In this document: positions 54,308 through 64,000 of the stretch, one piece after another | Position numbering within the stretch: position 1 is the first letter of the stretch | Layout: each line of letters starts with the position of its first letter | NCBI GenBank assembly: GCA_025506515.1 | Contig: CM046454.1 | Span: forward strand, 32,910,465-32,974,464 | From: Flaveria trinervia | Taxonomy: Eukaryota; Streptophyta; Magnoliopsida; Asterales; Asteraceae | Length of the DNA: 64,000 bases | Reading direction: 5' to 3' | Made by a program: the position numbers and the translations under genes | The notes under the pieces: generated by a model | The model's database searches: none | Seen by the model: the letters and a program-made list of their open reading frames with translations, nothing else | Told to the model about the DNA's origin: nothing

Positions 54308-57300
54308 TCAATGGTTTGGTGGTGGTTGAGGTTGAGAGGATTCTACTGGGTCTTGTGAAGGGAGTAGTGGTTCTGCTAGTGATGGATCCAAAATGGCCTT
54401 TATCATATTGACAAAGTCATTAGCATCTGACATCTTTTCTATACTCAGCACATGTATTCTGATTTGTCTCATAGTATGAATGGCTTCCAAAGGTAGTATC
54501 TTAAGAGAAACAAGTTCCCATATAGAAACAATAGACAACACATCCCTATGAATTAATAGAGCTCCATCTACATCAACTTCCAGCTTCACTATGTTTCCAA
54601 GCTGCAGAGGAGTCTTTTTCTTCTTTCTCTTTTGCCTCTTGGCAATAATTTGGTCATATGACATTTTAAGCAATTTAATGCACTTTAAGAAGATGTGCAT
54701 GTCCTGTTCTCCTAGTTTGTTGGTTATTTCTCTGAAATGTGGGGTGTATATATAGTGGATGTAAGATTCATCAAGCAGCCTTACTTCATATCCACTAAAT
54801 AATCGAATTTCAGCTCCCTCCTTTCCTCCCTATTTTCTTTCAATTACCATCTCATAAGTCTTTTCATCATAATCCACAATCGAGATTGGTATGGAGGAAT
54901 AAGTACCAGACACCATCTTTCTTTTCAAAGACTCAGTTAGTTTCACTTTGAGCTCTAGAAACACAACTTCCTCTGCTTGTTTTGTCTGTTTCTTTTCAAG
55001 AGGGTTACTGAAAGACCTATCTTTCCTCATACAGATGGCCTTTAGTGATTTGAAGTTATTAGTTCTTTTGAACATTCTTAGTATATCTTCAAATTCATAC
55101 CCTCTGAACATGGGCTTATGATTGATTAGTTCCAAGTTAGCTAGTTCCTTTAAGTCATGAATCTCAAGTGCATTTACAAGAGTAGAGTACTGTGTAAAGA
55201 ATTGAACCAGCCCCAAGATCTGTTTGACCATAAACATATTCCAATCATTGTCATACATCCAGGCACTGATTTTCTGATTAGTTTGGCCCTTAGGAGTAGA
55301 CACACCTTTGATCATCTCTATAGTGGTCAGCCCTTCTTGAAGTTTCAGTTGAGAAGGCTCAGCAAACCACTCAGGATATCTATGAATTACAAGTGCTAAA
55401 GAGTCTTGATCTTCATGGGTGAGTTGCATGTCTTGAGTTGACACTCTTGTTCTAGGCTTTTTGTTGAGAATTTCTTCTTCTATCTTCTTAAGCCTCTCTT
55501 TCTTTTCATTTATCAACCTAAGGGCGGCATCCCTTAGGGAGTTTGTTTTGATATTACCAAGCTTTCTCTTGGAGAATCCTTGACTTGATAGATAATCCTT
55601 CATTTCCCTATCAGACATGTTATAGGGATCAGGATATAGAGGTTGAGGAGTTGATGTTTACTTCTTCATGGATGATATCTTAGGCTTATCAGCTTCAGTG
55701 GAAATGGTCTTCTCATATTCAGTTTCAACAGCATGGTGCAACAATTTGTTCAATCTTTCTGCTTCTGCCTTCATCCCCTCATAAGTCATGCTAAAAACTT
55801 CATCAGAATCATATCCATGATTAATCAAAAACATGGCTTTAACTATTAAATCATCTGTTTGAGCCTGTTCTACCATTTTTAGTACAGACTTTTCTTCCTG
55901 CACAAGACTATCAAATGCTATTGGCTCATTAGCCACATAGCCTCCTTTAATTTCCCCTTCTTCAAGGTCAACAAAAACGGCTTGTTTCTTCAATTGGGTT
56001 TCTACTTGCTCATGTTCTTCCAAAAATTCTGCTATAGCAGCAATGCTTCTGGGATCATCCTTCTTGGTTTTCTTTAATGGCTCTTCTTCCACCATAGGCC
56101 TTTTTCCCTTTGCCTTTTCAGCCAAGTACATCCTCATTCGGGTATATGTCTGCATTGAAGGACCAAAAGATGTTTCAGGCATTCCAGCTCATTGAGGCAC
56201 TTTTTCAGCCTCTGATTGTACTTGATCATTGACAGCAGGAGCTTTTTCTTCTTTCTCTCTTTGCTTTTCACATAGCTTTCTAATCATCTCTTTTTGCTTA
56301 TCAGATAGTGACACAATAGGAACTATTTGAAATATCAATTCCTTCTCCAAATGGACAGGAGATTGAGCGATAACCACTAATGGGTTCAGTAACAATCCTT
56401 TGATCGACTATAAATCCTAGAACTCATCATCATTGATGAATTCTTCTGATGTGAAGTTGTCTAGAGCATTGATCATGTCTTTAAATTCAACCTCTTCAGT
56501 GTGCATACTGGGTGTTGTCTCTGAGTAGACCACCATTTCCAAGCTAGACTCATCTTGCTTTATCTTGCTTGGTTCTGCTTCTGTTTCAAAGAATCTCATA
56601 TGTTACCAAGAGAAGAGTCATCACTACTCTCCCCTGAAGAGCTCTTAGACTCAACTTCTTTCTCATCAACTTTCGTTACTTCTGATTCACCTTCTCTTTG
56701 ATTTCAACAAGCATGTCAAGTTCAACTACTCTTTTGTTTAGAAGTTCATTCTATTTTTGCAAGTTGGTATTAATCTCATCTTGTTCTTCAATAAGCTCTT
56801 CTGCTCTTCCATGGAAATTGTTTGAATAGATAAGTTTCCACATGACCACTTATCACATCCCTTGATTGTTAAAGAGCAGCTTTTAAGTTCTCTATCACCT
56901 TTTCTTTATCTTTTGTTTCAGCCTCATATCTTTCTTTCATCTCTTTGAACTCATTTTCTTTTTGATCAAGCTCTTGAAGTCTATCTTGAATGATACTGGC
57001 TCTTCTATTGAGCAGTCTTTCCATCTTTGTCACCTTTTGCATAAGTTCATAGATTAAATCATCCTTCTCATCTGGTTTGTTCACACCAGATTCAGCTAAG
57101 CTTTCTATAGGAGCAGCCTCAGAAGTGACTTTCTTTACAGGAATTTGGCTTGGGTGATCCTCCTCATTAGAAGATTATTTGGATTCCTGAGATAAGCTAG
57201 TAGAATCTCCAAATTCAGCTGGTTTAGTATTGGTAGGGGATGGTTGAGTTAATGATATCGGAGAGTGATGAGATGGAGATATAAGTGAAGAAATGATTGG

Positions 57301-58374
57301 TTGTGTTTGTGGTGATGGGATAGGTGATCTATGAAGTGAAGTAATTGGTGTTCTGTGGGGTGATGGTTGAGGTGATGCTACAAAGGGAGATGCCATGTGA
57401 TGAACATGCGGTCCAGTGTGAATATCACCCCTACATCCACATGGGATGACACTAAACTATGACCTTCAAATCTTTCCTCAACATGCTCATGAGCAGCTTG
57501 CTGATCTTGAGCAGCTTGCTGATCTTGAGCAGCTGGTACTTCTTCTTGAATGGGTTCATCATTTCGAGCCTCCTGTTCCTCTATTTGTTCCTCTAGATTG
57601 ATCTGCTAAAGCATCCATGGTAATAGAGGAGAGTGTGCTCCACTGTAAATATCTCTTGGATCTTTTTTCTTGATATAGTTATAGGTCTTGGCATGATAGT
57701 GAGGAATGTCGAAAGTAGGTCCTTCAAGTACAAGGTCAGAAAATGCTTCACTCATTAGGTATTGCAGAAATCTTGGGTACATCAGAAACATATACCTTCT
57801 TCATTCGTGTATGTTTGAGGTTAGGCCATTGAACACATATGCTGACATGTTCAATGGTATGTTGGTGCATAATGCACATATTACTGAAGAGGTTTTCACA
57901 AGAATGTCATTCCATCTTGTCTTTCTCTTAGACAATCAATGTTGAAATAGATGGATTAGAAATCTCCATGGTAAGTCTACCAGCCCCTTGACAATCTCTT
58001 TCCCTCGTAACCTTCTTCATATTTAATTTCAGTAAAGAAAGTGGTAATTTCTTAATCTTGCAACTCAATATAGGAGTGTTAGCATCATCACCAAACTATA
58101 AACACTGTCTCACAGTTTGTTCAGTGATGGTCAAAGGAAAAGCATCAGTTATTCTTCCAGTTAAAGAGTTTTCACCATCCACATCAGTTACTTTTGTAGT
58201 GCTCCAGAATGACCTAATATATCTTTCATAGATAATAGGTCTAACAGTGATGGCATGGGCTACTCTTGTAGTAGAGATGAATCTAATCATATCTCTAAGT
58301 CCTTCTGCCTCAAGCACATCAGGGTACAAGTAAGCACTGACATTATGGAGCTTGCTCCATGTAAGATTAGCCAT
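54308..58374 (-). pseudogene. D2 ORF3, nearly complete unknown protein
   Basis: ATG at 58374 (MANLTWSKLHNVSAYL). N-terminal part to RQCL (stop near 58096), then YPRFLQYLMSEAF and YNYIKKKDPRDIYSGAHSPL (57606-57791), QDQQAA tandem repeats, a Ser/Pro/His-rich part (57175-57396), a coiled coil (LMQKVTKMERLLNRRASI, 56869-57084). From 56599 to 54308 it is one frame with only a few stops: KGKRPMVEEEPLKKTKKDD, the KAMFLINHGYDSDEVF module, YLSSQGFSKRKLG, the ISAWMYDNDWNMFMV segment, a basic RQKRKKKK cluster and a Pro/Gln-rich end (SQPQPPPNH) before TGA. No membrane helix or signal peptide. Family unknown to me. Confidence 0.82.
57491..57536 (-). repeat. 18-bp tandem repeat in D2 ORF3
   Basis: GAGCAGCTTGCTGATCTT is repeated two and a half times. 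On the coding strand it gives the hexapeptide QDQQAA. D1 and D3 lack it at the matching position. Confidence 0.9.
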
Positions 58375-59024
58375 TTACCCTGCATTAGAGGCATATGAGT
58401 TAAATTGATGAGAATGAATATGTTTTGCATTATGCATAGTTCATCGGTTTGACTTTTGATGTTCAAAGATAAGTATCTCAAAGTACTGTTCTATAGGAAT
58501 CACTTCAAATTTGGATGTTTTTCAAGAGTTATTCATTGTTATTTTTGTCTATCATGTGTGAAGAGTTGATTTTTGATGTCGTTTGACCCTTAATGTGAGC
58601 TTATTTCAAGAATTGGTTTTGACATTTTCGCATTCATCATCCTCTGTTCATCTGATGAACATGGTTATGAAATTTTCTTGTTTGTTGATATTCTTCTTAG
58701 TTTGCATGCTCATTGAAGTTGAAAATGTTCATCGTTTCTTAAAATGGGTCTGATTTTGAGTGTTCTTCATTAACCTAGTGTTCTAAGTTCATCATCAGTC
58801 CAAGTGTTCGACATTTAGGTTACAAAATGTTGAATGTTTCACCTTTTGTTCGATAATATATTTGAGTAGAATCAAAGATGATGACATAATAGATAAGACT
58901 AAGATCTTTGATTGTTAAAGATGATGATGATTGAAGAAGATAAACAGCGTGTTTTCGCTCGTCGCACTTTAGAGTCACTCAAATTTGAAAAGTATTAAAT
59001 GACCTTTTGAATGTGCTTTAAATA
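58375..59024 (-). promoter_or_regulatory. Putative D2 ORF3 promoter, leader and intron
   Basis: Minus strand: TATTTAAA (complement 59017-59024), CT-rich leader, donor AAG|GTGAAAC (GT at complement 58841-58842), acceptor CCTCTAATGCAG|GG (AG at complement 58380-58381), then ATG at 58374. The implied intron is 463 bases versus 454 in D1; its interior is diverged while the ends and TATA-like box are preserved. Confidence 0.5.
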
Positions 59025-60904
59025 GTCAAATAATAACATTTACAAGTTTTTCGCAAGTTTCAGAACAAATGCGGTCAAGTTTAGTTCACACTGTAGCAAA
59101 TGGGGAAGGGTTTTATACACCCGCATTTGTTTATTGTTGTAAATCCGAAAGAGTAAAACTTTAAGAGTTTGGACATCCGCATTTGTCTACTATAGCAAAT
59201 GAGGATGTTTGAATACTTATCATTTCACCTATCCGCATTTGTGCATTGTTGCAAATGCGAAAGAACAAAGTTCATTAGCATTGGTGCACTGTAGCAAATG
59301 CAGTTGTTCAAACTTGTTCAGCATTTGGTCATTGTAGCAATACGACTGATCAAAACTTGTTCAGCATTTGCTCACTGTAGCAATGCGGCTGATCAAACTT
59401 ATTCAGCATTCGCTCACTGTAGCAAATGCAGCTGATCAACCTTGTTCAACATTACTCACTGTAGCACTGCGGCTATTCAACCTTGTTCAGCATTTGCTCA
59501 GTGTAGCAAATGCGGTAGAGTAAAATTCCCACACTTACTTGATCATCATCCATGGTGACAGAAGAGATTAAGCACTTGCTCATTCCATTTGAATGTACAT
59601 GTAAAGTGTTGAAGTTACACAAATCCACAAGTGTGGATGAGTAAAACAAATGCAGTAAAACAAATGCGGAAGTGAAATTATCATCCGCATTAGTAAATGC
59701 GGTAGAACACTTTTGTTCCGCATAAGTTTAAACACTTCAAACTTTTCATGTATACTTGTTAGACACAAATGCGGTAGAGTAAAATCCTTATCCGCAATAG
59801 TTTCACTTTGACACAAACAGTTACCCGCATTAGTTATATGTATGGGTTACCTTCACCCTCATTAACCAATGCACTTACCTGCATTAACTTTTGAACTTAA
59901 TCAAAAGTCAATGATCATGTTTTGGCTTTTCTTGTTATGAAGAATTGTCTCTAGTTGAATTCCTTTATGAAGTTGATTGAATTCTCTTATGAAGTTGTTG
60001 ACTGTTGTTGGGGTCATCAATTTTTTCTTGGATTAACTTGTATGCTAGATGTGATACAAGTTTCCCATTTTTTGACTGATCTTGGACTTCTTATGCTTCT
60101 AAGCATCTTCATAGGCTGAAAAACTATGGTATAACTTATGCACCAACATAGACATTTTCTTTTTGTTTTGTTTTGTAGTCTTAGGAAATTAATTTAAGAT
60201 AGTATATGTTTATAAAACCTTAGTCAAAAATTTTAAATTACTCCACCTAATCCTTATATCCTCATTAGGATAGAAACTTCAAAAGATTTGAGACTTTTTG
60301 AAAATTATGTACTTTTGATTATTAGTAATGAAGAGAAGTATATATTTTGTTAGGATCATATCAATCCTATATGACACATGTGCATCCTTTATGATAAAAT
60401 GGACATGTTTATGAATTTGTTTATTCAAGGTATGTTTGTTGTCTTAAACTCATACCAGTTGATATTTTGATGCATGTGATATTTATCATATTTTTGGTTG
60501 ATTTAATTATTCAACATGTACTCACACACAAGAGCATGGAATGATCAACCATCCTTATGTAATGCATGGTAGAACTTTTTCACAACTTATTTACCATGTT
60601 ACTTAAGTTATGAGACATCATTTCCACTGATCCTCATTGGGATTCTTTTACTTTGAACCTGTTCATGATGATCCACATTGGGATTCTTTTCACTTCACTT
60701 TGTAAGGTGATCCATGATTGGATTCTTTTGTTTATTCACTTTGAATGTATTGCTTTTGTAGATTCATCCAATTTGGATGTATTCCTCATTGGGATCTTTT
60801 GGATCAGTACATCTACACTATGTGCTTGCTTCATTAGCTCTTTGCTCAGCAAAACAAAGATGAAACTTGATGTAGGTGAAAGAGATTCATAAAGTTGTTA
60901 GGTT
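59025..60904 (-). other. D2 spacer with CCGCATTTG array, cut by A4
   Basis: Noncoding counterpart of D1 41019-43192. The array runs 59060-59860 (about sixteen motifs; several are followed by GCAAATGCGG partners). The stretch 60238-60255 matches the purine-tract-like site, and 60640-60790 the AAAAGAATCCCAAT repeats. It ends at 60904 where A4 begins. Confidence 0.82.
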
Positions 60905-61845
60905 TGTTGGATCATACCAAAGTAGTTTAACCTCTTAAACTTAAAAATGCAGCGGAATGATACCTTAAAACTATCATTAGTAATCTGAAAATTAAGGCTA
61001 GTAACAAAACATCAACAAACCCAAGAACATAAGATCTTATATATGTGTTTGAACTAGCTATCAACAAGATATAACAACCCAAAACAAACCATACATGCTA
61101 CCTTTAGTGAAGCTGCCGAAAACGATTTTGGGTGAAGAAGATGATGTTGTTGAATAGCCAAAACATCAAGGAAAGATGTCCTCAAGCATTCATACCCACA
61201 AGCATCAAGCGTACACCATTCTTGCTAGGATTTGAGCACCAAAACGACCAAGAAGATGCTGCTGGAACATCTTCCAGCCCCAAAAACGAACAAAAGGTTG
61301 CTGCTGGAACAACTTCCAGCCAAGAATCTCTTCAAGAAAGGAGAGTACCTTTTGTTTTGTGGTCCTTGCATGTCATAGAGGGATGAAGATGGAGTGTGTG
61401 TGTTCTAAGGTTCTAAGACTTCTTGGAAACAAAAGTAGACCCCATCTAAAAGGGGGGCGGCCGAAATGCATACCCTTTAAGGGTTTTCCCCCCAAAATCC
61501 ACTTTTCATTTTTGTAAATTAAATTAGAATAAGTTATGTAATTAGCCCTTTAATTATATAACTTATACACACACACTCCAATTAGTTGATGTTATTTAAC
61601 CAATTTAAACAACATTACAAATAATATCCATGAACAAAATATCCATATAGGTTGTTCAATCTCATATGCAACTTATTTAGAAAACCCATTTTCTAAATTG
61701 GTGAATTTATTTAATTTCATGATCATATCATCAATTAAATATTAATTGGTGTTTGCTAAGCTTGTTATTGGGTATCACCCGACTTGGATCATAACGTACT
61801 AACCACATCATTGTTTTATGTGTCTTGGGCATAAAGAATCCAACA
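60905..61845 (-). repeat. A4 3' LTR
   Basis: 941 bp, minus strand TGTTGGATTC (complement ends at 61845) to GATCCAACA (complement starts at 60905), with inverted ends. Homologous to the A2 and A3 LTRs throughout. A small tandem repeat (TGCTGGAACA twice, at about 61260 and 61301) lies inside. Confidence 0.93.
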
Positions 61846-62620
61846 ATCTCCCACTTGCACAAGATTCATAGAAGATTGATGCAAGCAGCAAATACCACCT
61901 AACAACGGTTTACTACCCTTAATACGCATGACTGAAAGCCATTCAATAACATCATCCCCTTCAAGTATCCAACTTGAAATGATTTAGGTGAATCAATCAT
62001 GTATCCTTTTGTTTCAGATGTCATGTTAAATCCAAGGACATAGAATGATCATTCCTTGTTGATTTAACTTAATCAGGCCTTAGACATCTTGCTCTCAACG
62101 AATAAGAGAAACAAATTCCATCTTGACTACATACGTTTTTCACAATCACCTCGTGTCACACCTGAACATAGCTTTATGTACTGCCCATTATTTCAGAGTA
62201 GTGAAGAGCTAGCTCAAAGTATAACATTGGTGAATATCAAAACCCAATATGTATCTCAGGTTGGAAGATACCAATGATATTCGCCTTTTCTCAAATTTAC
62301 TTATGATCAATCTAGAAGATTCCATGTAGTAAAATTGAGATGCGGGTCAGTCCAATATTTGTATCCCACAAATATCTATGAACCTTGGCAGCAACCAATT
62401 GCTCTATATTCATTTCTTCTGAATATCCACCAATCCATATTCATAATAGTCTTACGTTCATATTTGTTCCCACAAACATCTCCGACTACAGACATTTAGA
62501 ATAATAAACATATTCATGGATGTATACATGCTAAAATGAATGTAACTCAAAATATCACAAGTATATAAGAGTTAAATATTACATTGTTTCAAAATTTTAA
62601 TACTAAACAAATTAATTCTA
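61846..62620 (-). other. A4 3' untranslated spacer and purine tract
   Basis: No gene. The minus strand reads CTTGTGCAAGTGGGAGATTG immediately before the LTR (complement 61846-61861). The rest matches the other family A spacers. Confidence 0.8.
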
Positions 62621-63260
62621 GTCACTAGAATATCGAAGTCCTGAGGCACAAGTATGACTTTCATGTTTTGCCCTTTCAAGGAGCTTCGTGAGTGGATCCT
62701 CAATGTATAGATCGGTGTGAACTTTACGAATGCATATTTTTCCCTTATGTAGTTGAAGTTGTGCCTAGCCTTTTGAAGAGGACAGGGTACCCTGATTCAT
62801 GTAATCATACCCTCGTGATCACAAAAGGATTTCTAGGGGTTTTGAATGGTAGAGACCACCCTAGGTAGGCGATAAATTTCTTTATCCATGCAGCTTCCTG
62901 AGCTGCTAATGATGCGGCTATGTATTCGGATTTTGTAGTGGACAATGCTACTCCATTCATAATGAAGACATACCCTGATTAAGAATCATCTCGAATGGTT
63001 TGGAAACTTGCATCCGTGTAACCCTTTACAACAAGTTCCTCTCCATCAGATCCGTATATTAGAAACATTTCCTTAGTCCTTCTAAGGTATTTCAATATAC
63101 TTTTAATAGTCATCCAATGTCTATTATCTAGATTCTGCTAATATCTACTCGTCATGATTAACGTGCATGACTCGTCCAGTCTAGTGCATATCCTCACATA
63201 CATGATGGATCCTATAGCGGACGCATATGGGATGTCCTTTATTCGATATTGCTCATCCTT
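62621..63260 (-). pseudogene. pol: A4 pol: RNase H remnant
   Basis: Minus-strand traces of GLRYSSD at the pol end, the HTDLYIEDPLTKLL-like stretch near 62690, SEYIAAS near 62915, and IPYASAIGSIMYVRICTRLD (frame 63350-63138). Several deletions, including part of the KTRHIERR segment. Confidence 0.82.
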
Positions 63261-64000
63261 TGAGCTTGGACATTGAGATGTACTCAATATTGTCCCTCTT
63301 TGAATAGGTACCATACCTTTTTCAGAGTTTTCAATCTTGAACCCTTTCAAGACTTTATCAATATATGTACTTTGGTTTCAACCTATCAGCCGCATCGATC
63401 TATCCCTATAGATCTTTATTCCAAAATATAGGCGGCTTCACCGAGATTTTATGGAAAAACAACTTCCAAGCCAAGTTTTGACACCTTCCATGGTTGGAAT
63501 ATCATTTCCAAAAGGTACAATGTCATTAACATACAATAATAAGAATGTTATTATGCTCCCACTAGCCTTCGTATATACACAATCCTCATCAGCGTTCTTG
63601 ATGAAACCAAATTTTTGATCTCTTCATCAAAACGTTGATTCCAACTTCTCGATGCCAGATTCAATCCATATATTGATCCTTTTAACTTGCATACTTTTAG
63701 GATGTGGTGGATCGACAAAACCATATGGCTGAACCATATGGACAGTCTCTTCAAGATGTCCGTTAAGACAAGTAGTTTTGACATCATTGCCAAATCTCAT
63801 AATATGCAGCTATGGAAAATAATATCCTAATTGACTTTTAGCATCACCACAGGCATGAAAATTTCATCATAATCAACCCCTTTATTTTGAGTGAAACCTT
63901 TTGCTACAAGTCTTGCTTTGTTAGCATCCAAGTTTCCATGTATATCCATTTTCTTCTTGAAACCCACTTGCATCCAACCAGTTTGGAGTTAAGTGTAGGG
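63261..64000 (-). pseudogene. pol: A4 pol: reverse transcriptase, catalytic Asp changed
   Basis: SIYGLNLASRSWNQRFDEEI (frame 63793-63551) and KWVSRRKWIYMETWML-like sequence near 63950 mark RT. The catalytic box reads YVND (complement 63522-63533, AAT where A1 to A3 have GAT), a loss of one metal-binding Asp. Frameshifts near 63470, 63610 and 63800. The N-terminus is beyond the window. Confidence 0.86.

Larger units (their letters stand above)
53529..60904 (-). mobile_element. Family D copia element D2, 3' half
   Basis: Minus-strand: 3' LTR, polypurine tract, almost complete ORF3, promoter/intron region, spacer with CCGCATTTG array. Pol should follow to the right but A4 begins at 60905 within the spacer. 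It gives the only D-family LTR and the full ORF3 C-terminus. Confidence 0.9.
60905..64000 (-). mobile_element. Family A copia element A4, cut by window edge
   Basis: Minus-strand copy: 3' LTR, spacer, RNase H and part of RT; the rest lies beyond the window. It is inserted in the D2 spacer. More eroded than A1 and A3 in pol. Confidence 0.9.

Overview
This 64 kb window is a heterochromatin-like block of plant DNA. Essentially every stretch can be assigned to LTR retrotransposons, and I see no host gene, tRNA or rRNA gene. The Ty1/copia and Ty3/gypsy proteins, initiator-Met-tRNA-type primer sites, 5-bp target duplications and AT-rich LTRs indicate an angiosperm, probably a eudicot. Asteraceae is a weak guess from the style of the ORF3-bearing elements; no host marker confirms it.

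Four families are present; the letters are mine. Family A is a pol-only copia (LTR about 0.93-0.98 kb, ends TGTTGGA/TCCAACA): A1 (1360-9323, +, both LTRs), A2 (32031-37178, -), A3 (45416-50795, +), A4 (60905-64000, -, runs off the window). Family B is a large Sirevirus/SIRE-like copia with an extra ORF (ORF3) after pol: B1 (11610-20002, +), B2 (20003-31083, -) and an ORF3 scrap at 1-366. Family D is a second ORF3-bearing copia: D1 (37179-45415, +), D2 (53529-60904, -), D3 (31080-32030, + ORF3 scrap). The gypsy family is Del/Tekay-like: gypsy1 (367-1359 plus 9329-11609, -) and gypsy2 (50796-53528, -).

Layout from left to right: B ORF3 scrap; gypsy1, split by A1 with a clean 5-bp target duplication; B1, starting inside the gypsy1 LTR; B2, inserted tail-to-tail into the ORF3 of B1; D3; A2; D1; A3; gypsy2; D2, inserted next to the gypsy2 primer site; A4, inserted in the D2 spacer. 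Three junctions (about 31083, 37178, 45415) join interiors of elements with no LTR, so those copies have lost their 5' halves.

All gag, pol and ORF3 reading frames are broken by stops, frameshifts or deletions, so everything is annotated as pseudogene. The most interesting signal is shared by B and D. Each carries an ORF3 with related C-terminal motifs. Each has its own short palindrome-type motif (CTTCSGAAG in B, CCGCATTTG/CAAATGCGG in D), found both upstream of the LTR TATA-like box and again in the pol-ORF3 spacer just upstream of a second TATA-like box preceding ORF3. In D the ORF3 leader also carries a conserved, spliceable-looking intron. This suggests ORF3 has its own promoter whose upstream repeat module echoes that of the LTR.
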